64,000 nucleotides of DNA from Malania oleifera (Eukaryota; Streptophyta; Magnoliopsida; Santalales; Ximeniaceae): NCBI RefSeq assembly GCF_029873635.1, contig NC_080422.1, positions 2,212,001 through 2,276,000 of the forward strand, in the 5' to 3' direction. Under the pieces are notes generated by a model. That model was not told the origin of the DNA and did no database searches. It was given only the letters and a program-made list of their open reading frames with translations. Of the stretch, positions 10,489 through 20,880 are shown piece by piece (the stretch's first letter is position 1; every line of letters starts with the position of its first letter). Position numbers and translations under genes: made by a program.

Positions 10489-12404
10489 TGTAGAGACCTA
10501 AACCTAGAAAAATAAGGAAAATTAAATAAGAAAGGAAAATTTCAAAACTAAAATAGCAAGTTTCGTCGATGAGGTTCAGGTTCTCGTTAACGAAGGCCTT
10601 TATGTGGTTTATCACTGAAATTCAGAGTCTCGTTGATGAAGAGATCCAAAATGGCTAAAAATATTAGGTTTAGGGTTTGTTGACGAAGCCTTTCTTTCAT
10701 CAACAAATGGCCTTCTGTATCTCGTTGATGAAGGTGCCACTTCGTCGATGAATTTGACTGGGTCAAGAGTCTATGAATAGGATTTTTGTTTGCTTCTTCA
10801 TTAAGAAAGCTAAATCTCTCTCTTTCTCTCTCTCTCTCTCTCTAGAACCATGAACCATACTCTATCTCTCTTCTATTTTTTTGCCGTTTGTCACCCGAAT
10901 TGACGATCAGAAGTTGCCACGAGGATCAGGGAGTGAATATCTATAATCCTAGCGGAGTAGATTCTTGATCTTAGGAAAAAGTTAGGGTTCGATTTTTGAG
11001 TGTTTAGAATTTTTTTTCAGAAATAAGTAAGGGGATTAAGTTAAGTTAGCTTTTTATGAAATTAAACCTTTTGAAATGTTTATAAAGTAAGAATATTTAT
11101 GTTTTCAGTTGAAATTTCTAAAACCGATCGTTCAAAGGATCCATTTTCAAACCTAGGATATACGTTACGGTATTTTCAGTATAAATGAATGATGGGAAGC
11201 TCGATTTTATGTTTTAAACTGTTTATGCTATGTTTTCTTGGTTGTCTATGGGCTATATTCAAAGTACAGGAAATTGGGTGGCAGGAAAATGATATGTATG
11301 TACTCTTTTGCAACCGAAATGATGAGTGTTTGTGAAATACTAGAACTGCTTATGAAAATAAAGGATTATGTTTAACAGCTGTGAGCCAAGTTTTATATAA
11401 TGACCGAGGGTCGGAGGTTTTAAATGACAATTTTAATATGAAATGAATACGAAATATGTTCTTACTACTTAAATTGCACTGTACGCTTTAGGAACCCTGA
11501 GGACCATTATGTTATAAGCATGGTACCGTTGTTAGGAATTATATATGTGGCCATGTGCGCTCACACTGTACTGCGAGAGTGGTGTGGGTGGTTTCAGCCG
11601 ATTAGCCTTGGTAGAGGGTGTACATGACCTGGAAGCCCGAACTTTCAGGACATGGTAGGACAATCGAAGCACGCAAGCAATTGTGGATGCCTGCATGGAC
11701 AATGTTAGACGCAGATGTATGTTTGAATTTATCTGGGTTGATCATCCCAAGCTTAGTCTAGGCTTCGAGAAGCACAACCCTAACCACAAGGGTTTATACA
11801 TGGTGGTTAGTCCCAAGAGGTGTCTTTTATGAATATCTATAAATTTATGTAAATGATGTTATGTGATTAATGAACTGTTTATGTCAAGAAAATGGAACGA
11901 GTATTTTCAACTGTATAAGTACGTATGATGTAAAGATAGTTATTTTCAGTTACATGAAGAATGGATGTTTTCTGTAAACACTAATGCATGCTGGCCACAC
12001 ACTGATATTAACTTGATCTCCCTTACTAAGAGTGTCTCACCCTAATATACAAATCATCTTTTTAGAAATTAATTGGTATCGTGCTTAGCAGCGTCAGGGG
12101 GGTGAATGTTAGAATAGTCTTTTTGGGAAGGTCTATATGATCTCAGGTGTATGTAAATTACGTTGCAAGTTAATGGATATGTATTATGGTTGTTTGGACC
12201 AAACTAGTTCTTCAGTTTTAGGTCTGATTGTAATATGGATGTTTGGGAAACCTTTATGTATGAAAGAACTTAGAACTCTAGTAATGTGATTATGGAGAAT
12301 GTTTCATTACTTATGCTGCATGTTTATTATTATGAGATGGTATCAAGTACACAAACGTCACTAAAGTAGCACCCCAGGCCCACGTGGCGGGTCAGGGCAT
12401 TACA
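10489..12404 (+). repeat. Gypsy 1 3' LTR (1916 bp)
   Basis: It aligns along its length with the 5' LTR and ends GGGCATTACA before the TTGTA duplication. The conserved CCTTACTAAG...TCTCACCC block is at 12020-12042. The TATA box is changed to TATGAATA (10772-10779), unlike the intact box of the 5' copy. Confidence 0.95.
10562..10779 (+). promoter_or_regulatory. Palindrome array, gypsy 1 3' LTR
   Basis: It has the same layout as the 5' LTR array, from TTCGTCGATGAG at 10562 to TTCGTCGATGAA ending 10752, but with more decayed units (for example CATCAACAAA). The following TATA box is mutated. Confidence 0.75.
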
Positions 12405-12409
12405 TTGTA

Positions 12410-13260
12410 TCCCCCTCTTCTTCCTTGTTCTCTGTCTTGTGGGATATAGTTTTGTTGATTGCGTCCTTCTCTAGTGGAACCTTTTTCGCCTCTGCCGCCT
12501 TCTATGGATTCAAAATTTCCCGAACTTCTTCCATGAGATCCTCAACTTTGTTTTCTTCCTCGTTGTGATGTCCCCCCTTTGTCGTATTTATCTGTAGTGA
12601 GGGACAACTTTGTTTGGAGGGCTTGCTCCAGTGCTTTATCTTCACTCCTTCTATTGAATTTTTGCTTATGTGCTTAGAGTGAGCCCACAAGTTCTTCTAT
12701 GGACATGGTTTCTAGATCTTTTGTTTCTTCCATGGTCATAACTATATAATCATATTTTGGATCCAAAGATCGCAAAATTTTCTTGCAAATTCTCTCGTCG
12801 TTGAGAGTCTCTCCATTTCTTCTCAATTGATTTGATACTACCATAACTCGTGTATAATAGTCAACAATAGATTCAGTAGATTTCATTCTTAAGGATTCGA
12901 AATCACCTCGCAATGTTTTAAGACAAATCTTCTTCACTTTGTCTACACCTTTGTGTGGCCTTGGTAGATTATGGAATTTGAACATGGTTTCATCAAGGCC
13001 TTGGTAGATTATGGATTTCGCCTTGCAATCCTTCTTTCGGTCAGCTTACAAGGTCATTCTTTGAGCATCGGACATAGATGCTTTGTCTTCTTTTGATGGG
13101 GCTTCTCTGTACCCATCTTCAACAATGTCCATGACATCCTGAGCACCTGTAAGGGCTCTCATTTGAATAGACTAGTTGTCATGGTTCTCCCGTGTCAACT
13201 TTGGAATGACCGCTTGGGTAGCACCATTCGCTATTGAATTTAATATATAAAAATTAGAGT
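12410..13260 (-). pseudogene. Copia A gag (capsid part)
   Basis: This is the N-terminal and central gag of copia A, separated from its zinc knuckle by gypsy 1. The N-terminus reads QAVIPKLTRENHDN near 13172-13230. The core at 12674-12985 contains FHNLPRPHKGVDKV, IVDYYTRVMVVSNQLR and ILRSLDPKYDYIV, typical of the UBN2-type gag of copia elements. A basic, acidic-tailed C-terminal part follows at 12502-12690. There are frameshifts near 12990 and 12680. No start codon is certain. Confidence 0.87.
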
Positions 13261-13282
13261 GATGTGGATTGATTTTGGCAAA

Positions 13283-13292
13283 TCTGATACCA
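13283..13292 (-). other. Primer binding site of copia A
   Basis: The minus strand reads TGGTATCAGA, matching the 3' end of initiator methionine tRNA. It lies four bases inside the LTR edge. Confidence 0.8.
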
Positions 13293-13296
13293 CCAA

Positions 13297-14052
13297 TGTG
13301 TTCAAAAGGTTGAAAAATCTTACGAACCGATTTTGGGTTGCAAAGAACCGGCCAAAATGACACTGAACCAGCTAAAAGAAGTTTTGGACTAATTTTTTTA
13401 AAATGATTTGACTTAATGAAGTTTAACGGTGTTAGTGATTACTGTTAGGGCCATGTCGCGGCTTTTGGGCGTGCCGCGTGTCAGCGACAGGACGTGGGTC
13501 GGTTAGTCGAGTCGGGTCGTACTTGCGGGTCTAGATCTGGGCTACTGGGCCGGGTCGCGGATCGGGTGTCCAAGTTAGATCACACCAGCTGAGCAAAGAA
13601 GATGCGTGCGGGCGCGTGAGGGCATGGCATCGGTGGTCAATATCCTCGCCGGCGCGTGTGGAGGACGTTATTTCTCTTGTTGTGTGAGCGCGTGTAGTGG
13701 CTCCCAGACTCCATTTGAGATGCGGTTTTCACCGTTAGACTCAATTCGACATGAATTCAAAAGGTATACTCAATTTTGGATTTCAAGTAACTTTGAATCT
13801 GATAAAAAATTTTGAATTTCCTTTGTTCCCCTTTGTTTGGCGAATTTCTGCGAACCTAGGCGCTTTGATAGCACTAATGGGTGGAGGGAACTCACTCAAT
13901 CACTGATTGTGATTGAAACTCAGTAAGGAATTACACTCAATTGATTTCAATCTGAAAATGCAGATAACTTTCAATAATGAAAAATTATAGACAACTCAAA
14001 ATACAATTTCTCTTACTCACTGGTTATTCATCCTCTCTACACGACATGTTAC

Positions 14053-14089
<37 letters not shown>

Positions 14090-14263
14090 CTATTTATAGC
14101 AAAGGATGAATGGTAGGTGAATATTAATTTCAATGAAATTGGCTGGTAGGTGGAGTAAGTTGCCTGCAGTTCAGAAAATTCAACAATATTGGGTTAGGTT
14201 GGTGGAGCAGTTGCCGACCAAGTTTTGTTGCCAACGTCCCACTGTTAAATTTAATCTTCAACA
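13297..14263 (-). repeat. Copia A 5' LTR
   Basis: On the minus strand this begins TGTTGAAGATT (plus position 14263) and ends GAACACA next to the primer site, giving about 967 bp with TG...CA ends. A minus-strand TATA box (TATAAATAG) lies near 14088-14097, directly followed on that strand by a (TG)n tract (14057-14088). A GC-rich block at 13440-13600 lies downstream of the promoter. The partner LTR is off the left edge, so ends and duplication cannot be confirmed; the right boundary is inferred from the TGTTGAAG start. Confidence 0.7.
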
Positions 14264-14514
14264 TTATTGTGTTTTATGAAAAAAAATAAAAAAGTTGAGT
14301 CTGTAGATCATCTACTTCTCAAACGAATTTAGCAACTCTGATTGGGGTTCAATGATACATCTCAGCAAATCCTAAATCTCAATTGGACCACTCCATATTC
14401 CTTTAAAGATCATTTGAATCTTCGTCTCAGCTTCCTAGGTTAACCCTATAAGTCTTAACTTTGTAACTCTTGGCTCTCAAACTTTCGGCTTGAAGCCATG
14501 CTTCTTTGATATTA

Positions 14515-14545
<31 letters not shown>

Positions 14546-15346
14546 AATTGTTTTCATATATTGAGTAGTCCTTCGAATGAAAAATTATTGTATTATACAG
14601 TCTAATCAAGTTAGATCTTAAATGATCAATTGGATCATGAGTGATTTTAAAATAATAATCATTTATTACTCGTAATCAAAAGCATGAATTTATTACTCGT
14701 AATCAAGTTCCGTGTTCAATACAATAGAAAATAATCTATAATTTACAGCACCCATCCAATTATCGCTTAAAGCATGAAATTCCAAAAAGTGATACAGTCA
14801 TTTGCACTTACTTTGTGGGTCTTAATTAATTAATTTAATTTGTCAAAAAATGCTGCCCTTGTTCTTACTTTATGGTAATTGGTAATTAATTAATTAATTA
14901 ATTAGTTAACATTAATAGTTGCTAATGACCATGAAAAAAATATTAAATACTACAAATCAATCATGCTTACGTGTCCATTAATCATTCAACTGAAGCCAAC
15001 GGTGGGACGCAAGACTCCAAGGGCAAGCAATGACAAGGGCGTGTATATATTCTTTGAATCGTCGCTAATGTTTCATTAGCTGATGCATTTAATTTGGCGT
15101 CTTCTAGCATTCCATCCATTGGTTTACTTTTGGGTCCGGTGCTTTGCCTGCAGTTTATATATATTAAAAAATAATAATAACAAGTGATGTCGTTTCACAT
15201 GGTTTGTCAACAATTTTTTTAATGAAAAAAATTAATTAGTTAATTGAAAATTAGACTACATGCCCCTTATAATTATTTCTCTATTATTTAAACTTTAAAA
15301 TATCATATTGAGTTCAAAGTCATAAGATATAAAAAAAATAATATAT
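14264..15346. other. AT-rich intergenic DNA
   Basis: No gene or clear element is seen. It contains an (AT)n tract at 14513-14545, TTAATTAA repeats at 14826-14906, and generally A/T-rich sequence. Confidence 0.6.
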
Positions 15347-15526
15347 TGACTTGGGTAACTCCAAGATCATGGATTCGATTCCCTCTTGAGGCATTACGCC
15401 GGTGAATTAGCAGAGGTGCGTCAATGGGCAGACAGCTTTCACCCTAACAGATTTTGTGCCACATCATAGTGTCCAAACTGACCCGATGGTGACTGGAGTC
15501 TCCGGATTATCAAAAAAAAAAAAAAA
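15347..15526 (+). mobile_element. SINE copy 1 (5' truncated)
   Basis: It shares its body with the copies at 30321 and 42856: a B-box-like GGATTCGATTCC, ACGCCGGTGAATTA, GTGCGTCAATGGGCAG, then GACTGGAGTCTCCGGATTAT and a poly(A) tail of 15. The tRNA-like 5' end (A box) is missing or diverged. There is no coding capacity. Pol III transcription and LINE-driven mobility are inferred from the SINE class. Confidence 0.8.
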
Positions 15527-15835
15527 GATGAGAATATACATATATATATGAATGTAATAATTTTTTTAAAAAAATTACTTATACAAAAGTTTATATCATA
15601 TATTACGTCAAACATAGAGTGAGATAAAAACAGATATTTTTTGTCATAGTTAAATTTTGGAATAACATTCCATATTTATTCTATTTTATGAATTAATAGA
15701 AAATCTTGCATTGTCATTTTTTTTGTAACAACAATACAAAAATATTAGCATTGTAGAGACCCGAAAAAATTTATAGAAATTAAATAATAAAGAAAGGAGG
15801 AAGAAAAGGAAATTTTAAAAGGGGACGTACAGGGT

Positions 15836-16053
15836 CTCGTCGACGAATGCAATGTTCTCGTTGACGAGCATTCTTATTGGACTCATCTACGTGGACATGC
15901 GTCTTGTCTACGAGAACTTACCGAGAGGTCTATATCTAGGGTCTGAAACTCGTCGACAATGATTAAGTGCTTGTCGACGAATCTCCTTTATGGACTCGTT
16001 GATGAAGTATCGTGGCTCGTCGACGAGGCCACATGGACAACACTCTATATATA
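15836..16053 (+). promoter_or_regulatory. Palindrome array plus TATA box, gypsy 2 5' LTR
   Basis: Eight 12-bp units run from 15836 to 16027, with start-to-start spacing 21, 25, 21, 46, 21, 25, 21 bp, which is the cleanest example in the window. TATATATA is at 16046-16053. First and last units are CTCGTCGACGAA and CTCGTCGACGAG. Confidence 0.85.
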
Positions 16054-16097
16054 GCCCCAAAACGGATTTTCAGCGAGGAATTTCATTTTTTTTTTAT

Positions 16098-16100
<3 letters not shown>

Positions 16101-16170
<70 letters not shown>

Positions 16171-16194
16171 CTCTCTCTCTCTCCCTCTCTCTCT
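16101..16194 (+). repeat. (TC)n microsatellite in LTR leader
   Basis: A nearly pure TC repeat lies just after the TATA box, where the transcript leader would begin. The 3' LTR has only a short TC stretch at this place (23600-23635), so the tract has expanded or contracted since insertion. Confidence 0.95.
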
Positions 16195-16924
16195 ACACGG
16201 TTTCTCTCACTTCTCTCTAGGTTTCCAGCTCTGTCTCTCCCGGTTCGACGATTAGGAGCTACCACGGTGATCTTGAGGAGATTCTCTACAACATAGTTAA
16301 AGCAAAATGTTGATTTGATAAGTTTGGAAACCATCCCAAAATCATAGTAAGTAGATTATTTGGGTATTGTTAGTATTATGAAATTTATTTGAGCCTAGAT
16401 TTTATATTATATGAGAATATACTGAAGTTTTGTGAAGTAAAATCAAGGTCTTATATTTTTAGGAATAGGGTGGGTTGAGGACCCCAGTGGGTGATATTTC
16501 AGGAACTCAGGTAAAATGATAAATGATTTATAGTATAGAAATTTTGCGTATGTGGATTTGAGGAGAATATGTATGTGATAATTATCTAAGTGAATTCAGT
16601 TGTTTGATTGTAAAATTATACGGGTGTTATCTCAGGATGTTGAAATTATGAACGCTGCATACATGAGATTGTAAATAACATTTAGTGCTCAGATAGTCAG
16701 GTAAGGGAAATATGTTATGCCAGTTAAATTAGTAATAGTAAAAGTAGGTTTATGTGTTTCAGGAAAGTATAGATTTTAGTACAGAGGCTCTTTATTTAGT
16801 TATGTGGCATGAGTTAATATCATATCATTATAGTATCTCTATAGCTTTCTGATATCATGATTTACAGTATATCAGAAAATATTATTATATTGAATTTATA
16901 TGAATTTCAGAATATCATGATGTA

Positions 16925-16965
<41 letters not shown>

Positions 16966-17538
16966 CGTAAAAATATCTACAAACAGATAGATATTCTCAG
17001 ATTTTGCAGAATCACATTTTATGGAATATATTCAGAAAAATAATTAATACATCATTTTCGGTATACCATGATTTTCAGATTTCAGAACCATAACACTTCA
17101 GATATTTAGTGTTCAGATATACAGTTATTCAGATTACACAGCATATTCAAATCAGTTATTTCATGTTATGGTCATTTCAGTTATATCAGAATCATGGTAA
17201 AACAGTAATATAAAAATATCAGTTACATATATATAGTATCAGACCTTGATGAACCAGATCAGTTTCAGAACCTGGTACCATAGTTATTTTCAGTTCAGAG
17301 TGCAACCACATAACTCAGATAGTATGTGGATTTTCAGTAGTCGATTGTGCCTATGTTGTGGACAGGCTCCCCGTCAGTTAGGGTTGAGGAGGCTGATCTG
17401 ACTTTCGGAGTTCAGTTGACTTATCCAGGTCGGTCAGCCAGTGATAAGTCCTGCCTACGGGCCGCATAACCCTGTCATGAGGGTTTAAATCATGACTTTC
17501 AGTTATCCATTTAGGGAAATTTTCTTAGTTATTATATA

Positions 17539-17584
<46 letters not shown>

Positions 17585-18195
17585 TTTACAAAAACCGTGG
17601 ACATACCTATGAATATGAGAAGTATTGTGAATAGAATGTTTAGAAAAACAGTTTATATTAAGTAACATAGGTATGAGCTATATTGTGTATTAATTATACG
17701 TGTTTTCTTAGACTCGGTTATTTGTAATACTTCTAAATCACATTTTACAATTATGTAAACTCATCTGCCACACACTAGCAATAGTATATTTCGTCTTACT
17801 AAGCGTTGTCTCATCCTAGTATTTTATTATTTTTCAGGTGAATCAGATAGACAAGTAGATCATACTCACAGGTAGAGGGGACTACAATACTGCCCTGTTT
17901 GGAGGGTAAGTAATTTGGGAAGTCACTTTTTGAGTAGTCCCTAGATCCAAGTGAGGGAAATTTTGGAATGGTTAAGTATGTATATTTTAGAGAGATACTG
18001 ACTCTCTGGTATTGCATATATTTTATGTGGATATGTGCTTTCTACTTTCCGCTGCATAGGTAGTTTATGGTTATACAGGTTCCACGGTCCTTACCTAGTC
18101 AGTGATGATGTTATGGTTTATATTAGAAGTGGTGAAATTTTACAGTTTATATATGTGGAAAAAAAAAAGAGCATGAAAATTAGGTCGTTACAATT

Positions 18196-18208
18196 TGGTA
18201 TCAGAGCC
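18196..18208 (+). other. Primer binding site of gypsy 2
   Basis: TGGTATCAGAGCC is a perfect match to the plant initiator methionine tRNA 3' end, three bases after the LTR. Confidence 0.92.
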
Positions 18209-18516
18209 TAGGTTGCTAGGTTCTGTAGACTTTAGAGTGCAACGGAAGTAATACCAGAGTATAGGAAAGGATTTGAGGTTTTTTTTTTTGTGGTCTAGGT
18301 ATAGGATTTTCGTGATGGTTTTTATGTCTTTTCTAGGGTGACGATTTCAGGAAAGTCATAGTAAACTATTGTCGGGTTGTGTGTCCAGGTTGCAGGATTG
18401 AATTTTGAATTAAGATCAAGGAAGATAGTTAACCGTGAATATAAGAATTCAATTAGATGAAATAAATTAGATTTGCTTGAGAGATAGGGTCCTTAAATTT
18501 TGTTCTTTGTCTTTTC

Positions 18517-19480
18517 ATGATGAACCTAAGGAGCAATGGTACGAATGTTGGGGGTGATGGAGTAGGACCTTCCAGTATGGGAGGTAGAGATACTAATGCA
18601 ATATTATGCAGCGTCACTTAGCAGGTGATGGCTGAGATGGCCAGGATTTCAGAGGAGCGTGGCTGAATGATTCGAGCAGTTTACGCAGATGAGACCTCCG
18701 TCATTTTCTGGAGGAGCAGACTTTTTAGCAGCTGAGAACTGGGTCCAAGACATTGAGGATATGTTACCAGTGCTTAAATGTACAAATGAACAAAAGGTAG
18801 TATTTGTGATGTTCAAATTGAGAGGAGAGGCCAGATGCTGGTGGAGATCAGCGAGGTTGATTAAGGAGCAGATATTGGATCTTGTGCCAGTGATGTGGAG
18901 TCGATTCAAGGAATTATTCTTTGAGCGATATTTTCCTACTATCATTTGGAGTGCAAAGGCAGCAGAATTCATGCACTTATCTCAGGGGCAGATAACAGTA
19001 TCACAGTACGTAGCTCGATTTATTGAGTTGTCTCAATTTGTCCCACATATGGCACTAGGTGAGGAGAAAAAGGTGAGGAAGTTTGAAGAAGGTATGAGGA
19101 AGAACCTATTTGAGCAAGTTATTGGTTTTTGGGCTCAGACATTTGCGGATGTTGTGGATAGAGCTACGGTTATTGAGAGTGGCATGCAAAAAGGCACTAC
19201 AGCTCAGAGTCAAAGAAATAGGCCTATGCCTCAGGGTTTTCAGGCGGGTTTCAGCAGGGGCCCATGGAGAGGAGATTGTTACAGTGGAGGTCAGAGACAG
19301 ATGATGGGACCTTGTGGGAATTTGGGCGTGCTGACTTACCCTATGTGTCAAACGTGTGGGAGGAAGCATCTGAGAGAGTGCTAGGAAGGGAGAGACTTCT
19401 ACTATCATTATGGGAGACCCAACCATATGGCACGAGCATGACCAGGATCGCAGATCCAGGTCTTAGCTCCCAGATCCTAC
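18517..19480 (+). pseudogene. Gypsy 2 gag
   Basis: The start is ATG at 18517 or 18520 (MNLRSNGTN); a stop (TAG) and a frameshift occur before 18689. The long open part 18689-19384 reads MRPPSFSGGADFLAAENWV, then RGEARCWWRSARL, WSRFKELFFERYFPT, FMHLSQGQITVSQYVARF and a basic glycine-rich linker. The cysteine region has CQTCGRKHLREC, then a stop. The following CCHC box reads YYHYGRPNHMARA: both leading Cys residues are Tyr and the last is lost at a TGA. Nucleic-acid binding would therefore fail. Confidence 0.9.
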
Positions 19481-19546
19481 CAAGGAGGTTATTAGGTATG
19501 CCGTGGAGGCCAGCAGAGGAATGTAGCCCCAGCAAGGGTTTATGCT

Positions 19547-19987
19547 TTGACATCAAGAGACGCTAAGACCGCAGGTGACATCGTGACAGGTACCTTTACT
19601 ATTTTATCATATCAAGTTATTGTCTTATTTGATTCAGGTGCCACCCATTCTTTTGTGTCTTTGGCCTATGTTAAATTGTTTGGAAACGAGACCCAGTTAT
19701 TAGATGTGGAATTTTCAGTAGCTACACCATTAGGGTTAGTGATGAAGTGTCGTAAAGTGCTCAGGGGTTATCCAGTAGAAATTCAGGGGAGGGTGTTACC
19801 AGCTGACCTGATTGTGCTAGATATGCATGAATTTGATGTAATACTGGGTATGAACTGGTTGGCAACTAACTATGTTAGTATCAATTGTCATATGAAAGAA
19901 GTGATATTTAGACTACTAGACACGCAAGAATTTAAATTTTTGAGATCGCAGGTATGTTCCCTGCCTCAGTTAGAGTCAGCCATGTAG
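19547..19987 (+). CDS. Gypsy 2 aspartic protease domain (motif intact)
   Basis: This open segment of 146 codons contains the retropepsin active site LFDSGATHSFVS (about 19628-19663). It continues with VEIQGRVLPADLIVLDM, HEFDVILGMNWLATNYVSINC and EVIFRLLDTQEFKF. In the family it dimerises and cuts the Gag-Pol polyprotein. It follows gag with a frame change and stops at TAG 19985 before the RT. The domain looks complete, but it lies in a broken polyprotein, so function is unlikely. Confidence 0.85.
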   Translation: MTSRDAKTAGDIVTGTFTILSYQVIVLFDSGATHSFVSLAYVKLFGNETQLLDVEFSVATPLGLVMKCRKVLRGYPVEIQGRVLPADLIVLDMHEFDVILGMNWLATNYVSINCHMKEVIFRLLDTQEFKFLRSQVCSLPQLESAM

Positions 19988-20023
19988 ATGAGAAGACTGT
20001 TCCTGGATGGATGTTAGGAGTTT

Positions 20024-20880
20024 ATGGCCTTTGTAAAGAAGATGTCAAAAAATGAATCGATGCTTGACAGTGCACCAATGGTGGAGGAATTTTCAGATAT
20101 TTTTCCAGAAGAGCTACTTGGGTTGCCTCCCAATTGTGAGGTAAATTTTGCTATAGATTTACTTCCAGGAATGACGCCGATTTCCAAGGCTCCATACCGA
20201 ATGAATCCTACAGAATTGAGAGAATTAAAGGACCAGTTATAGGATTTATTGAGTAAACGGTTTATCATACCTAGCGTACCACCCTGGGGAGCACCAGTAT
20301 TATTCGTAAAGAAAAAAGACAGGTCTCTGAGGATGTGCATAGATTACAGGGAGATAAAGAAGGTAACCATTAAAAATAGATATCATCTACCCCGTATAGA
20401 TGACTTATTTGATCAACTTCAGGGTACACGGGTCTATTCTAAGATTGACCTCAGGTTGGGCTATCACCAAGTGAAGGTTAAAGTAGATTACATCTCTAAG
20501 ACAGCTTTTAGGACCAGGTATGGGCATTATGAATTTTTAGTTATGCCACTTGATTTGACGAATGCTCCAACGGTATTCATGGACTTGATGAATAGAATTT
20601 TTCATTAGTATTTAGACCAGTTCGTTGTGATTTTCATTGATGATATACTGGTTTAATTGAGGAGTTTGGAGGAGCATAAGGCATATTTACGGCTGGTACT
20701 TTAGATGCTCAGGGAAAAGAAATTGTATGCCAAGTTTAGCAAATGTCAATTATAGCTAAAAAAAATTTATGTTTCTGGGGCATGTTATATCAGGGGATGG
20801 AATTTCAGTGGATCCCAGTAAGAAAAAGATAGTGGTAAATTGGTAAAGGCCAATCAATGTTCTAGAGATTAGGAGTTTCT
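20024..20880 (+). pseudogene. Gypsy 2 reverse transcriptase
   Basis: It opens with FSDIFPEELLGLPPNCEV, APYRMNPTELRELKDQL, a TAG stop at 20240, then [19 protein letters not shown] and [16 protein letters not shown] with the first catalytic Asp. [16 protein letters not shown] follows. The catalytic F-I-D-D box is intact at 20633-20644, just after a TAG stop at 20606 in place of an expected Gln. More stops follow at 20655, 20703 and 20754. Catalytic residues are better kept than in gypsy 1, but the frame is broken many times. Confidence 0.9.

Larger units (their letters stand above)
2743..12404 (+). mobile_element. Gypsy 1: complete Ty3/gypsy element, chromovirus-like
   Basis: The element starts TGTAGAGACC, ends ATTACA, and is flanked by the perfect 5-bp duplication TTGTA (2738-2742 and 12405-12409). 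It has two LTRs of about 1.9 kb, a primer site, gag, protease, RT, RNase H, integrase, a C-terminal domain and a polypurine tract in gypsy order. LTR size and the integrase tail (FHVSALKKYV ... EEASWELE) suggest the Tekay/Del chromovirus group; that assignment is an inference. All coding parts are interrupted. Confidence 0.95.
1..14263 (-). mobile_element. Ty1/copia element A, left-truncated by window edge, split by gypsy 1
   Basis: Reading right to left on the minus strand the order is LTR, primer site, gag, zinc knuckle, protease, integrase, reverse transcriptase, which is the copia order. Gypsy 1 sits inside gag just before the zinc knuckle; removing 2743-12409 restores one continuous gag region. 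The second LTR should lie left of position 1. Stops and frameshifts occur in every domain, so the element is dead. It is older than gypsy 1, which it hosts. Confidence 0.9.
15752..18192 (+). repeat. Gypsy 2 5' LTR (2441 bp)
   Basis: Order: palindrome array, TATA (16046-16053), a long TC leader (16101-16194), donor-like CATAGTAAGTA at 16347, a second donor-like CAGGTAAGGG near 16697, AT-rich DNA with (AT)n tracts (16927-16962, 17541-17582), a hairpin around 17469-17487 (AACCCT...AGGGTT), the CTTACTAAG...TCTCATCC block (17795-17817), an acceptor-like TTTTTCAG ending 17837, and the TTACA end. Confidence 0.95.

Noticed and set aside
13440..13600. GC-rich patch resembling a CpG island of a host gene
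   Set aside because: It lies inside the copia A LTR and the 69-codon frame there has no recognisable features.
15990..16334. Open frames with Ser-Leu repeats or Arg-Glu repeats
   Set aside because: Translation of a (TC)n microsatellite in the LTR leader.
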